From Alphaproteobacteria bacterium (GTDB lineage Bacteria; Pseudomonadota; Alphaproteobacteria; Rhizobiales; Beijerinckiaceae): DNA of 32,477 nucleotides. This document shows, piece after piece, positions 1 to 8,987 of the stretch (within the stretch, counting starts at the first letter, position 1; each line of letters opens with the position of its first letter). The position numbers and the translations under genes are program-made. The stretch lies in assembly GCA_029979185.1 (NCBI GenBank), contig JAPOIA010000002.1, positions 12,460-44,936 on the forward strand, given 5' to 3'. The notes under the pieces are model-generated. The model was not told where the DNA came from, made no database searches, and saw only the letters and a program-made list of their open reading frames with translations.

Positions 1-1139
1 TCGGCGCCACCCGGCTTGCCGAGGCAGTTCAAAAGGCCGTGTCGACGGAAACGCCTGCAGACGCTTTCGCTGAGAATAGAAGCACAGAACAGGAATTCCA
101 TTATTGCGGATTTGTCGGAAAATCGCCGGCCATGCGTTCCGTTTATCGTACAATTGATGCGGCAGCAGCGTCCGACGTAACGGTCTTCATTACAGGTGAA
201 AGCGGCACCGGCAAGGAAGTAGCGGCTGAGGCGATCCACAGCCTGTCGCTGCGGCGCGACAAGCCTTTTGTTGCATTGAACTGCGGTGCAATTTCCAGGG
301 AGCTGGCCGAGAGCGAATTGTTCGGCCATTGCAAGGGAAGTTTCACCGGAGCTATCGCGGACCGGGCTGGGGCGGTCCGGCAGGCAGATGGCGGCACATT
401 GTTCCTGGACGAACTCTGTGAAATGCCTTCCGATTTGCAAATCAAGCTTTTGCGCTTTCTTCAGTCCGGTACGTTCCGGCCAGTCGGCGCCGCCGTTACG
501 GAACACGTTGATGTTCGAATCGTTTGTACGACGAATCGCGATCCGCTGGAAGAGGTCGCGAGCGGCCGTTTTCGGGAGGACCTTTATTACAGGTTGCATG
601 TCATTCCGCTCCGGATGCCCGCGTTGCGGGAGCGTGGCGAGGACATGCTGCTTGTCGCCGAGTACCTGCTGCGCAGGTACGTCGGAGAATATGGCGGTGG
701 CGACATGGAATTCGCGCCATGCGCTACCGAGAAGATCATGGCCTATCCATGGCCAGGAAACATTCGCCAGTTGCAGAATGTCATTCGCCATGCGGTGGTC
801 ATGCATCCCGGTGCGCCGCTTACGGCATTCATGCTGCCGCTTCCGGAGTTACCGGGCTCGCAGGAAGCGAATATCAACCGAATGCTGGCTAGTTCTGCGC
901 CGCCTGTGATTGCAAAGTTCGAGACCCCGAACAATTCCGCCGACGTGCCGCAACGCACTGGAATCGATCCTGCTGACTGGCGCACAGCGAGTGACATCGT
1001 GCGCGTTTCAGAAATGGAGAAGGTGGCTATCGATAGGGCGATCGTACTCTGTGATGGAAATGTTGTGCAGGCGGCAATGTTGTTGGGACTAAACCCCTCG
1101 ACAATCTACCGGAAGAAACGTGTGTGGCAGGCTGCCTGA
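1..1139 (+). CDS. NtrC-family sigma-54-dependent activator, 5' partial
   Basis: AAA+ enhancer-binding protein that would remodel RNA polymerase-sigma54 at target promoters. Seen, in numbering from the GTG at 39: Walker A GESGTGKE (about 53-60), a sigma-54 contact loop reading GSFTGA (100-105) where GAFTGA is usual, Walker B GGTLFLDE (118-125), an arginine-finger region [10 protein letters not shown] (177-186) and a C-terminal Fis-type helix-turn-helix (about 330-366). The reading frame stays open to the left edge, and its first residues ([12 protein letters not shown]) resemble the last helix of a receiver domain. The GTG at 39 is therefore probably internal and the real gene a full response regulator starting outside the window. 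Its target is unknown. The nearest downstream gene is convergent, so no operon link to the window's catabolic genes is visible. Confidence 0.9.
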   Translation, partial: GATRLAEAVQKAVSTETPADAFAENRSTEQEFHYCGFVGKSPAMRSVYRTIDAAAASDVTVFITGESGTGKEVAAEAIHSLSLRRDKPFVALNCGAISRELAESELFGHCKGSFTGAIADRAGAVRQADGGTLFLDELCEMPSDLQIKLLRFLQSGTFRPVGAAVTEHVDVRIVCTTNRDPLEEVASGRFREDLYYRLHVIPLRMPALRERGEDMLLVAEYLLRRYVGEYGGGDMEFAPCATEKIMAYPWPGNIRQLQNVIRHAVVMHPGAPLTAFMLPLPELPGSQEANINRMLASSAPPVIAKFETPNNSADVPQRTGIDPADWRTASDIVRVSEMEKVAIDRAIVLCDGNVVQAAMLLGLNPSTIYRKKRVWQAA

Positions 1140-1164
1140 AATATTTGGCCTCGGCGCGGTTTGC

Positions 1165-2391
1165 CTATTCCTCCAGCCGGTCGCGCTTGCGCAATTCCGG
1201 AAACAGGTTCATCCACAGGGCAGTGACGCCGAGCGTGCCGACGCCGCCGATGACGACAGCCGCCACCGGACCGGTGAAATGCGCCAGCGCGCCCGATTCG
1301 AATTCGCCCAGCTCGTTTGATGCGCCGATGAAGATGCTGTTGACCGCCGATACGCGCCCGCGCATCTCGTCCGGAGTTTCCATCTGCACCAGCGTCGAGC
1401 GGATGAAGATGCTGACCATGTCGGCCGCACCGAGGCAGGCGAGGAAGAGCATCGCCATATAGATGTTGGTGGACAGGCCGAAGGCAATGGTCGCCAGCCC
1501 AAAGGCGGCGACCGACTGGAACATGCGCAGGCCAACTTTCCGGTTCATGGCAAAATAGGCCAGCGCGAATGCCGTCAGGAACGCACCGACTGCCGGGGCG
1601 CTGCGCAACAGGCCAAGGCCCACCGGTCCGGCATGAAAGATATCCTTGGCGAAAATCGGCATCAGGGCTGTCGCGCCCCCCAGCAGCACCGCGAACAGGT
1701 CCAGCGAGATCGTGCCGAGCAGAATCTGGTTGGTGCGAATGAAGCGGAAGCCGGCTGTTACCGTCTCCCAGTTGATCTTGTTCTTCGAGGCCGCGGGCGG
1801 GCGCGCCTGCATCGCCATCAGGCACACCGTGCAGCCGATGAACAGCAGGCTGGCGACCAGAAAAACGACATGCGGGCCGGCGATATAAATGAGTCCACCG
1901 AGCGCCGGACCAACGATGACGGATACCTGGTTGGCCGAGGAATTGAGCGGTACGGCGCGGGCGAACATGTCGCGCGGGACAATGTTCGGCAGCAGCGCCG
2001 CAGCCGCGGGCGATGTAAAGGCGCGGGCAGAGCCAATCAGCGCTATCAGCACATAGATCAGGCCCGGCGTCAGTGCCTTCAGCATCACCCCGCCGAAGAG
2101 GCCCATGGCGCCGAGCGTCAGAACGACATTGCATACGATCAATACGCGCCGCCGCTCGTAGCGGTCGGCGACATGGCCGGCGGCCAGAATGAACAGCAGG
2201 TTGGGGACGAAGATGGCGAGGCCGACCAGGCCGAGCGCCATGGCGCTGCCGGTGATCTCGTAAATCAGCCAGCCGACCGCGACATTGATCATCTGCACGG
2301 CGAGGCCGGCCTGTACGCGCGTCATGAAGAACAGCGAAAAATCCCGCACCCGAAACGGTGCAAATCCCGGGCGCGAGAAAATGCCGCTCAT
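1165..2391 (-). CDS. MFS transporter (MFS_3 / EntS-like exporter family)
   Basis: Integral membrane protein of 408 residues with about 10-12 hydrophobic segments, typical of major facilitator permeases. The N-terminal pattern (a first helix after FRVRDFSLFF, then a loop GHVADRYERRRVL of the MFS signature between helices 2 and 3) fits the MFS_3/enterobactin-exporter-like group, usually drug or metabolite exporters. Its ATG overlaps the stop of the upstream 4,5-dihydroxyphthalate-decarboxylase-like gene by 4 bp (ATGA), so the two are probably translationally coupled and act on the same compound. Substrate and direction of transport cannot be read from sequence. The C-terminus is short and charged (FPELRKRDRLEE). 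Confidence 0.85.
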   Translation of the reverse strand: MSGIFSRPGFAPFRVRDFSLFFMTRVQAGLAVQMINVAVGWLIYEITGSAMALGLVGLAIFVPNLLFILAAGHVADRYERRRVLIVCNVVLTLGAMGLFGGVMLKALTPGLIYVLIALIGSARAFTSPAAAALLPNIVPRDMFARAVPLNSSANQVSVIVGPALGGLIYIAGPHVVFLVASLLFIGCTVCLMAMQARPPAASKNKINWETVTAGFRFIRTNQILLGTISLDLFAVLLGGATALMPIFAKDIFHAGPVGLGLLRSAPAVGAFLTAFALAYFAMNRKVGLRMFQSVAAFGLATIAFGLSTNIYMAMLFLACLGAADMVSIFIRSTLVQMETPDEMRGRVSAVNSIFIGASNELGEFESGALAHFTGPVAAVVIGGVGTLGVTALWMNLFPELRKRDRLEE

Positions 2392-3374
2392 ATGCGATAG
2401 CCACCCCGTTTGCGGCCCTGTCCGACATCGAGGAAGAGGTCGTCGACGCTGAACCGCTGCTTGATCAGTCCGCAGTCATGAGAGTAGCCGATCATCGTGT
2501 CGAGCGTGTTGCGGTTGCGCTCGCTCAGGCCGTATTCCCACGGATCCTTGCCGATCACCTCCTCCTGCTCCTCCCAGGCCTCGCGGTACCAGACCAGCGG
2601 CGCCACGCGCGGGTTTTCCATGCGCTCCATGCCCATCGCCTTGGCCTGGTCGAATGCCTTGTAGAGTTCAATCGGCGCCCAGGGGTTGTCGCGCACGATA
2701 CTGCGCTTGATGCCCATCACATGCATGATCGGGAAGATCGAGGTCTTGCGGAAATAGGCCAGCTCTTCGGTCTTGTAGTCCGGCCACAGGCGCGCCACCG
2801 AAGGGTGCTTTTCGACGATGGGCCAGATGAGATCGGCATGCAGCACCGCGTCCAGCTCGCCGGAGACCAGCATGTCCTCGCAGGACTGGTCGTCGCGCAT
2901 GCGGTGCAATGTCAGGTCGGGCGGCGGCACGAAGGGCACGTCCTCGTCGTATTCGGCAAACCATTCGATGGACTTGTGCGGTACGCCGTATTCATGCTCG
3001 AGGATGCCGCGCATCCACAGTACCGCCGTTACCTGGAACGACTTCACGCCGATTTTCTTGCCGATCAGGTTCTTTGGCTCGCGAATGCCTTTGGAGGAAT
3101 TGATGAAGCAGAAGCCATGGCGGAAGCGCCGGTGCAGATAGACCGGGATGGCGTCGATTTCCATGCCCTGGTCGCGCGCCACCAGATAGGACGAGCACGA
3201 GAGTTCCGCGACATCGAACTCCTGGTTGCGCAGGAAGCGCCAGTGGCGGGTCGTCGAATCGAGGCCGGTCAGCATCGTCAGGTCGATCCCGTCCGGTTCG
3301 ACCTGGCCTTCTTTCAATGCCCTGACAATTTCGTAATCGCCGCAGGCGAGAGACAATTTCAGTTTGCTCGGCAT
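2388..3374 (-). CDS. 4,5-dihydroxyphthalate decarboxylase-like protein (periplasmic-binding-fold enzyme)
   Basis: A 328-residue protein resembling the Pht5 family (4,5-dihydroxyphthalate decarboxylase, about 330 residues), which shares its fold with NMT1/ABC substrate-binding proteins. It has no signal peptide (MPSKLKLSLACGDYEIV starts directly with the first strand), which favours a cytoplasmic enzyme over a binding protein. The family-like stretches include DVAELSCSSYLVARDQG, a central IGKKIGVKSFQVTAVLW and a long C-terminal helical region. An AGGGAA ribosome binding site lies just upstream of the ATG. It is followed by an overlapping MFS gene and is divergent from an amidohydrolase, consistent with an aromatic or cyclic-compound catabolic unit. 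The actual substrate is an inference; many homologues are of unknown function. Confidence 0.75.
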   Translation of the reverse strand: MPSKLKLSLACGDYEIVRALKEGQVEPDGIDLTMLTGLDSTTRHWRFLRNQEFDVAELSCSSYLVARDQGMEIDAIPVYLHRRFRHGFCFINSSKGIREPKNLIGKKIGVKSFQVTAVLWMRGILEHEYGVPHKSIEWFAEYDEDVPFVPPPDLTLHRMRDDQSCEDMLVSGELDAVLHADLIWPIVEKHPSVARLWPDYKTEELAYFRKTSIFPIMHVMGIKRSIVRDNPWAPIELYKAFDQAKAMGMERMENPRVAPLVWYREAWEEQEEVIGKDPWEYGLSERNRNTLDTMIGYSHDCGLIKQRFSVDDLFLDVGQGRKRGGYRI

Positions 3375-3671
3375 GGGTTCCCTGTTTCGCCTCGTTTCTT
3401 GCGTTTCGACGTCCTGTCGTATTGTCTTGTCCGCTCCGGCAGCCGATGGAAACCCGTTCGGTTTACAGGATTATCCGGGAGCCGAAAACCGGCTGCCGGA
3501 AGTGGCTTTTGTCCGTGGGATAGGATGTACACCTGTAGCGCGCCCGATGGTCCGTGGCAATGCGGTGGCCTGCTCAGGAGACCGCCTGCGGAGGCGTCTG
3601 CCCACCGTTGCGCCGTTGCGCCAAGGCCGGAAAGCTGTCATCAGCCACAGGCCAACACGTGAAGGGCCGGT
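3375..3671. promoter_or_regulatory. Divergent promoter region between decarboxylase-like gene and amidohydrolase
   Basis: Non-coding gap of about 300 bp from which both flanking genes must be transcribed. It holds a perfect 11-bp inverted repeat (TCCGGCAGCCG at 3435-3445 and CGGCTGCCGGA at 3490-3500, 44 bp apart), a small hairpin CGCCT-GCGG-AGGCG near 3583-3596, and a short direct repeat GTTGCGCC close to 3610. No convincing -35/-10 or sigma-54 promoter was recognised by eye. Confidence 0.5.
3435..3500. repeat. Perfect 11-bp inverted repeat with 44-bp spacer
   Basis: Arms TCCGGCAGCCG (3435-3445) and CGGCTGCCGGA (3490-3500) are exact reverse complements. They lie in the middle of the divergent intergenic region, so they could be a regulator-binding pair, a leader-RNA stem of the amidohydrolase transcript, or chance. 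There is no T-run after the right arm, so a terminator is unlikely. Confidence 0.6.
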
Positions 3672-5039
3672 ATGCAGATGACGGATATGATAATCAAGGG
3701 CGGTGCCATCGTGACGATGGACGATGCCCTGGGAGAACTGGCGGGCGACATTCTTGTCCGCGGCGGCAGGATCGAAAGGGTTGCGCCGCAGATCGATGCG
3801 CCTGACGGGGCGGAGATCATCGACGCCACGGGCATGATCGTGATGCCCGGATTCGTCAATGCCCACGCCCATCTGTGGCAGACGGGCCTGCGGGGCATCG
3901 CTGCGGACTGGGCGATTGCCGAGTATCTGCGCGCCATGCATGCGGGGCTTGCCACCTTCTTCCGCCCGGCGGATATCCATGTCGCCAATCTGGCAGGCGC
4001 GATTAACCAGCTCTATTGCGGCACGACGACCGTCGTCGACTGGAGCCACAACAACCCGACGCCCGAGCATACCGATGCAGCGGTACAGGGACTCGACGAA
4101 AGCGGCATCCGGGCGCTGTTCCTGCACGGCTCGCCGAAGCCGGACCCGAAGCCGGGACAGAAGCATTTCAGTGAAATTCCCATGCCGCGTTCGGAAATCG
4201 AGCGGTTGCGCAAGGGCCGCTTCTCGTCCTCCGGCAGCAAGGGCGAACTGCTGACTTTGGGCCTGGCGATTCTCGGGCCGGGGTTCGGCGTTTACGATGT
4301 CTTCCGCGAGGATGCCAAGCTGGCGCATGAACTGGACATGATCGCCAGCATGCATGTGAGCGGGCCGATGCTGGCGCCCGGCGGCTTTCAGCGGCTCGAC
4401 GGCGAAGGGCTGCTCGACCGGCGCTTCAATATCGTGCATGGCAATTCCATGGACGACGATACGCTAGAACTCCTGTGCAGGCGCGGTGCTTCGTTCACAG
4501 TGACGGCGGAAATCGAAATGCAGATGTCGTTCGGCCGGCCGCTGACTGGGCGGCTGCGCAAGCTTGGCGCACCGGTAACTATTGGTTCTGATGTGGAGTC
4601 CGGTGTTTCAGGCGACATGTTTACTGTCACGCGAATGACTTTGCAGGGCCAGCGGTTTGTCGATGCCCTCGATGTCATCGAAGCGACCGGCAAGGGCCCG
4701 GCCAGTGTCAGCACTACCTGCCGCGAGGCCCTGCGCTGGGCGACTATCGATGGCGCGCGCATGGCGGGGCTGGAGCAGGAAACAGGTTCGCTGACGCCGG
4801 GCAAGCAGGCGGATATCGTTCTGCTGTCAGCGACCGATCCGAACCTGTTTCCCGTCGTCGATCCGGTTGCGTCCATCGTGTTGCAGGCCGGCCCGGGCAA
4901 TGTCGATACCGTGATTGTCGGTGGCAATGTTCGCAAGCGCGGCGGCAAGCTGGTCGGAGACCAGCTGGAGGCCTGTCAGGCGAAGCTGGCCATGTCGAGC
5001 TTGCGGATCATGGAAAAGTTCCGGGCCGCTGCGCATTGA
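3672..5039 (+). CDS. Amidohydrolase (AtzA/TrzN/cytosine deaminase-like superfamily)
   Basis: Metal-dependent hydrolase of 455 residues that would hydrolyse a C-N (amide, imide, amidine or N-ring) bond in the cytoplasm. Seen: the HxH metal motif NAHAH (H65, H67), H228 in MIASMHVSG, H256 in NIVHGNSMDDD and D307 in TIGSDVES, the full ligand set of the mononuclear amidohydrolase group. The stretch EIEMQMSFG is typical of the TrzN/ethylammeline-hydrolase-like branch, as I remember it. The start is ATG at 3672; a second in-frame ATG lies at 3684. The gene stands alone on the plus strand, ends at a strong bidirectional terminator, and faces the decarboxylase-like/MFS pair across a shared promoter region, suggesting one regulated unit. 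The substrate cannot be assigned. Confidence 0.85.
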   Translation: MQMTDMIIKGGAIVTMDDALGELAGDILVRGGRIERVAPQIDAPDGAEIIDATGMIVMPGFVNAHAHLWQTGLRGIAADWAIAEYLRAMHAGLATFFRPADIHVANLAGAINQLYCGTTTVVDWSHNNPTPEHTDAAVQGLDESGIRALFLHGSPKPDPKPGQKHFSEIPMPRSEIERLRKGRFSSSGSKGELLTLGLAILGPGFGVYDVFREDAKLAHELDMIASMHVSGPMLAPGGFQRLDGEGLLDRRFNIVHGNSMDDDTLELLCRRGASFTVTAEIEMQMSFGRPLTGRLRKLGAPVTIGSDVESGVSGDMFTVTRMTLQGQRFVDALDVIEATGKGPASVSTTCREALRWATIDGARMAGLEQETGSLTPGKQADIVLLSATDPNLFPVVDPVASIVLQAGPGNVDTVIVGGNVRKRGGKLVGDQLEACQAKLAMSSLRIMEKFRAAAH

Positions 5040-5071
5040 TGCGGGCCACGGAAACGGCGTCAGGAAACAAC

Positions 5072-5098
5072 AACGGCCGGATGAAGCATCCGGCCGTT
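5072..5098. terminator. Bidirectional rho-independent-type terminator
   Basis: Perfect 12-bp stem AACGGCCGGATG / CATCCGGCCGTT with a 3-nt loop (AAG). It lies between the convergent amidohydrolase and 3-hydroxyisobutyrate-dehydrogenase-family genes. The minus-strand side is followed by GTTGTTTCC, a weak U-rich tail; the plus side has GCTGTTAAAT. Confidence 0.85.
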
Positions 5099-5117
5099 AG
5101 CTGTTAAATAGCAAAGC

Positions 5118-6089
5118 TTACTTTTCCGGCACTTCCAGTCCGGTCGGGATCGGCACGCCTTCGCTTTCCAGTTTTATGCCGGAGGCCAGCGCATGGGTTT
5201 CCAGCAGGGCGGCAAAATCGAGCCCGAGATAATGCTCCGGATCGTCCTGCAGGGTGGCCACGCCGAAATGGTTCTGTAGAGCCTCGCGGGTTGCGGCGGT
5301 GGAGGGCATCGGCACATTGTACTTGCGGCCGGCAGCGAGGCCGAGATCGAGATCCTTGCGCAGCAGTTCGGGTGTAAATGTCGTTGTCCAGTCGAGATTG
5401 ACCAGCGAATTGGACTTGTAGCGCGTAAAGGTCGAACCCATTACCGAGTTGTTCATGAAATCGAGAAAGGCATGACGCGGCACGCCATGCTTTTGCGCCA
5501 GAATGGTAATCTCGATCAGGTTCTGTATCACCACGCCGAGCATGACATTATGGGCGATCTTGCAGATGCGCGCGAGCTCGCCTTCGCCGACATAAGAGGT
5601 GCCGGCTTTGGCAAACGTATCGATATAGGGCCTGACGGTTTCAAAGGCGGCTTTCGACCCGGACGCAACCGTTGAAAGTTTACCGGCCTTGACGCATTTG
5701 CCGTTGCCGGAGACCGGGACGGCCAGGTAGTCGGCGCCGAGTTCATTCAGCTTGCCACGGATTTCTTCCGATTCCTCAACGCCGATGGACGAACAATCGA
5801 CGAAAATCTTCGGCACCTTGCCCTTGCCGCCGGAGGCGACGCCGTTTTCGCCGAAGTAGACTTGCTTCAGGTCCTTGCCGGTAGCGACCATGGTGAAGAT
5901 GATATCGACATTGCCGAGATCGGATGGCTTGTCGACCAGCTTGGCGCCCTTTGCGGCAAGCGGCTCTGCCTTCGAGCGCGTGCGGTTCCAAAGGCTGACG
6001 TCGTGACCTGCCTTCAAAAGCAGTTCTGCCATCGGCGTTCCCATGCGGCCCATGCCGATCCAGCCGAGGCGATGTGTATTCTGGCTCAT
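5118..6089 (-). CDS. NAD(P)-dependent beta-hydroxyacid dehydrogenase (3-hydroxyisobutyrate dehydrogenase family)
   Basis: Oxidises a beta-hydroxyacid to a semialdehyde or reduces the reverse. Seen: Rossmann motif GWIGMGRMGTPM at residues 9-20, substrate-binding stretch FVDCSSIG (97-103), a PVSGNGKCVKAGKL segment (GG motif region, about 125-138), and the catalytic lysine K177 with N181 in ICKIAHN. The length of 323 is slightly above the usual 290-300 because of a C-terminal extension. The start has a strong AGGAGA site. It is the last gene of the LacI-linked minus-strand operon, 48 bp after E2. Its product could feed the semialdehyde dehydrogenase two genes upstream. The exact substrate is not determinable. 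Confidence 0.85.
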   Translation of the reverse strand: MSQNTHRLGWIGMGRMGTPMAELLLKAGHDVSLWNRTRSKAEPLAAKGAKLVDKPSDLGNVDIIFTMVATGKDLKQVYFGENGVASGGKGKVPKIFVDCSSIGVEESEEIRGKLNELGADYLAVPVSGNGKCVKAGKLSTVASGSKAAFETVRPYIDTFAKAGTSYVGEGELARICKIAHNVMLGVVIQNLIEITILAQKHGVPRHAFLDFMNNSVMGSTFTRYKSNSLVNLDWTTTFTPELLRKDLDLGLAAGRKYNVPMPSTAATREALQNHFGVATLQDDPEHYLGLDFAALLETHALASGIKLESEGVPIPTGLEVPEK

Positions 6090-6137
6090 GCGTGTCTCCT
6101 GAAAATGCGCAGCGCGTTGTGTGGAATTACTGCGGCG

Positions 6138-7472
6138 TTAGTTGAATTCGGCGCTCCAGTCGCGGGTTTCGAGAATGGTCTTCACCTGCCCAAGGAATGA
6201 CGCGGAGTAGGCGCCGTCGAAAGCGCGGTGATCGAAACTCTGGGCGAGGATGCCGGCGGGGCGCGCGACGATGACATCGCCATATTCCGTTTCCTTCACC
6301 AATGCGCGTTTGGAGATGCGGTCGGTTGACAGGATCGCAACCTGCGGCGCGTTGATGAGCGGCGCTGTAAACAGTGTTCCGAAGCTGCCGTTGTTGGTGA
6401 TGGAATAGGTGCCGCCCTCCATGTCGTCCGGCGTCAGCTTGCCCTCGCGCGCCTTCTGAGCAAGTGCGTTGATGGCCAACGCCAGACCGGCAACATTGAG
6501 ACCGTCGGCATTCTTCACAACCGGCACCACCAGGCCCTGATGGTCGATGTCGACGGCGAAGCCGAGATTGACGCTGCGGGCGATGTGCAACTTCTCGCCG
6601 TCGAAAGCTGCGTTGACTTTCGGAAAAACGCGCAGCGCAAGGCAAATTGCGCGGGCGATAAAGGGCAGATAGGTGAGCGACAGACCGTGTGCTTTCCGGA
6701 AGGCATCCTTCTGGGCAAGGCGCACGTTGTCGACGAAGCCGAAATCCACTTCCACCGTCTGCAACACATGCGGCACCTGTTGCCAGGAACCCTGCAGATG
6801 ACGCGCCGTTTGCTGGCGGATGCGGTTGAGCGGCTCGACATCGCGTTCGCCGGTGATCGGCATGAGCGGGGCAGCCGCAGCGCGCATCATCGCCGGTGCG
6901 GCAAGGGCCGCCTGCACGTCCTTCGCCGAAATTTTTTCGCGACCGGCAGCGCGCACCTGCGATGCAACAGAGGCTGCATCGAGATTATTCTGCTTGATAA
7001 GGCGGCGGGCCAGCGGCGAAATGCGCATGCCGTCGGGCAGTCTGGCCGGACCGAAGTTGCCGCGCGATGTAAATACCTCGTTGAAGGGTGCGAAACCGCG
7101 CTCTTCCAATGAGGCAGTCGGTGCGGCTTGCGGCGCGGGTGCAACGGGTTTTGGCGGGGCCGCTGCCGGTGCAGGTACCGGTTTGGCGGCCGAGGCAGGT
7201 GCAGGCTGTTGCTTCGGCGGTGCGGCGGGCGACTTGCCGGAACCGTCGTCGATGAATGCGACGACCGCCCCTGTTCCCACGGGTTCCCCGGCCTTGACAT
7301 AGACGGCAGAGAGCACGCCGCTTTCAATAGCCTGCACTTCCATCGACACCTTGTCTGTCTCGATCTCGAACAGGTTATCGCCGGCGGCAACCTTGTCGCC
7401 GGGCTGCTTGAACCAGGCCGAGATCGTGCCTTCTTTCACGGTCTCGCCAAGTTGCGGCATCAGCACGTCCAT
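6138..7472 (-). CDS. 2-oxoacid dehydrogenase E2, dihydrolipoamide acyltransferase
   Basis: E2 core of a pyruvate/acetoin/branched-chain-type dehydrogenase complex, moving the acyl group from lipoyl to CoA. Seen in order: one lipoyl domain (1-76) with the lipoylated lysine K41 in ETDKVSME; a Pro/Ala-rich flexible linker (about 82-125); a peripheral-subunit-binding domain (about 148-190, ISPLARRLIKQNNLD...GREKISAKDVQAAL); and the catalytic acyltransferase domain to 444 with the HRAFDG motif (H415, D419). Length is normal. GGGAG precedes the ATG. In the operon it is separated from its E1 partners by the semialdehyde dehydrogenase gene, and no E3 gene is present, so the complex would have to borrow E3 from elsewhere. 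The acyl specificity is unknown. Confidence 0.93.
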   Translation of the reverse strand: MDVLMPQLGETVKEGTISAWFKQPGDKVAAGDNLFEIETDKVSMEVQAIESGVLSAVYVKAGEPVGTGAVVAFIDDGSGKSPAAPPKQQPAPASAAKPVPAPAAAPPKPVAPAPQAAPTASLEERGFAPFNEVFTSRGNFGPARLPDGMRISPLARRLIKQNNLDAASVASQVRAAGREKISAKDVQAALAAPAMMRAAAAPLMPITGERDVEPLNRIRQQTARHLQGSWQQVPHVLQTVEVDFGFVDNVRLAQKDAFRKAHGLSLTYLPFIARAICLALRVFPKVNAAFDGEKLHIARSVNLGFAVDIDHQGLVVPVVKNADGLNVAGLALAINALAQKAREGKLTPDDMEGGTYSITNNGSFGTLFTAPLINAPQVAILSTDRISKRALVKETEYGDVIVARPAGILAQSFDHRAFDGAYSASFLGQVKTILETRDWSAEFN

Positions 7473-7497
7473 CTATCGTCTCCCGCGTTCGTGCTGG

Positions 7498-8949
7498 TTA
7501 CCATTCAACCGAGATGTATTGTGTCTCGAGGAATTCCATCAAACCCTCATGCGCTCCTTCGCGGCCGATGCCCGACTGCTTGACGCCGCCGAACGGCGCC
7601 GCCGGATCGGATACCAGACCCCGGTTGAGGCCGATCATGCCGAATTCCAGCTTTTCGCTCATCGCCATTCCGCGCTTCAGGTTCTTCGTATAGAGATAGG
7701 CAACGAGGCCGTATTCGGTATCGTTGGAACGGCGGATGACATCCTCGTCGCTGGAGAAACTCTGCAGCGCTGCGACCGGCCCGAAGATTTCATCGCTCAG
7801 CAGGTCCGCATTGTCTGGCACATTCGTCAGCACGGTCGGTGTGTAGAAATAGCCCTTGGTGTTGGGCCGCGTGCCGCCGGTCAGCAGCTTTGCGCCCTTC
7901 TTCACTGCATCTTCGACAAAGTATCCGACCTTGTCGCGGGTCTCTTCATTGACCAGAGCGCCGACGTTGATGCCGTCGTCAAGGCCATTGCCCATCTTCA
8001 GTGCCTCGAACTTCTTCACCAGCTTGCCGGCGAATTCGTCATGCACCTTGTCGTGTACATAGAAGCGGTTCGCGGCGGTGCAGGCTTCGCCCATGTTGCG
8101 CATCTTGGCGATCATTGCGCCTTCAACGGCGGCATCGACATCGGCGTCCTCGCAGACGATGAAGGGTGCATTGCCGCCGAGTTCCATGGCCGTGTTGACT
8201 ATGCAGTCGGCAGCGCCATGCAGCAGCTTGCGGCCGACTTCCGTCGAGCCGGTAAAGGAAATGATGCGCACGCGCGGATCGTGCAGCAGCTTGTCGACGA
8301 CAGCGCCCGACTTCCGCGAGGGGATGATGTTGACGATGCCCTTCGGCACGCCGGCCTTTTCCAGGATCGGCATCAGCGCCAGCATCGTCAGCGGCGTTTC
8401 GGATGCCGGCTTGCAGATCACCGGGCAGCCGGCGGCAAGGGCGGGGCCGATCTTGCGGGTCGCCATGGCGGCGGGGAAGTTCCACGGCGTTACCAGAACG
8501 CCAACGCCTACCGGCTTGTGATGGGCGATGATGCGAGCGCCCGTGGACGGGCCCACCGAGATTTCGCCGATGTTGCGAACGCCTTCCTCGGCGTACCAGC
8601 GGAAAAATTCGGCTGCATAGGCAACCTCTCCCATGGAGTCCGACAAGGCCTTGCCGTTTTCCAGTGTGATAAGTTTCGCCAGTTCCTTCTGCTCGGCCAT
8701 CATCAGCTCGAAGGCCTTGCGCAGGATTTCGCCGCGCTCGCGCGGTTTGCGGGCGGCCCATTCGGCAAATGCGGCCTGCGATGCGTCAAGCGCTTTCATG
8801 GCGTCCGCTTCGCTGGCGCTGGCGACGGAGGCGATCACTTCTTCGGTTGCCGGATTGAGCACGTCGAAGCGCTCGCCGCTTTCAGATGGCACGAAGGCGC
8901 CGTTGATATACAGGTCGGTCGGAACTTCGATGTTGAGATCGAGCGACAT
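7498..8949 (-). CDS. gabD: NAD(P)-dependent succinate-semialdehyde dehydrogenase-type aldehyde dehydrogenase
   Basis: Aldehyde dehydrogenase superfamily enzyme oxidising a semialdehyde to its acid. Seen: cofactor-binding segments VLVTPWNFP (152-159), ICKPASETP (178-186) and SFTGSTEVGR (231-240), general base E256 in MELGGN, and nucleophile C290 in GEACTAANRF, the GabD-like form of the active-site motif. The length of 483 is normal. AGGGAGA lies 6 nt before the ATG. It is inserted in the E1-alpha/E1-beta/E2 operon between E1-beta and E2, so its aldehyde is presumably a pathway intermediate. Succinate semialdehyde is the family-typical substrate; other C3-C5 semialdehydes are possible, so the symbol is tentative. 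Confidence 0.85.
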   Translation of the reverse strand: MSLDLNIEVPTDLYINGAFVPSESGERFDVLNPATEEVIASVASASEADAMKALDASQAAFAEWAARKPRERGEILRKAFELMMAEQKELAKLITLENGKALSDSMGEVAYAAEFFRWYAEEGVRNIGEISVGPSTGARIIAHHKPVGVGVLVTPWNFPAAMATRKIGPALAAGCPVICKPASETPLTMLALMPILEKAGVPKGIVNIIPSRKSGAVVDKLLHDPRVRIISFTGSTEVGRKLLHGAADCIVNTAMELGGNAPFIVCEDADVDAAVEGAMIAKMRNMGEACTAANRFYVHDKVHDEFAGKLVKKFEALKMGNGLDDGINVGALVNEETRDKVGYFVEDAVKKGAKLLTGGTRPNTKGYFYTPTVLTNVPDNADLLSDEIFGPVAALQSFSSDEDVIRRSNDTEYGLVAYLYTKNLKRGMAMSEKLEFGMIGLNRGLVSDPAAPFGGVKQSGIGREGAHEGLMEFLETQYISVEW

Positions 8950-8987
8950 GGTTTCTCCCTTTGTATGGTGCAGTTCAGTTCACGAGA

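Noticed and set aside
2358-3662. 434-residue plus-strand ORF
   Set aside because: Antisense shadow of the decarboxylase-like gene and its promoter region; composition is typical of high-GC shadow frames.
3375-3671. Possible riboswitch in the divergent promoter
   Set aside because: Inverted repeats are present, but no known riboswitch core or terminator/anti-terminator pair could be recognised.
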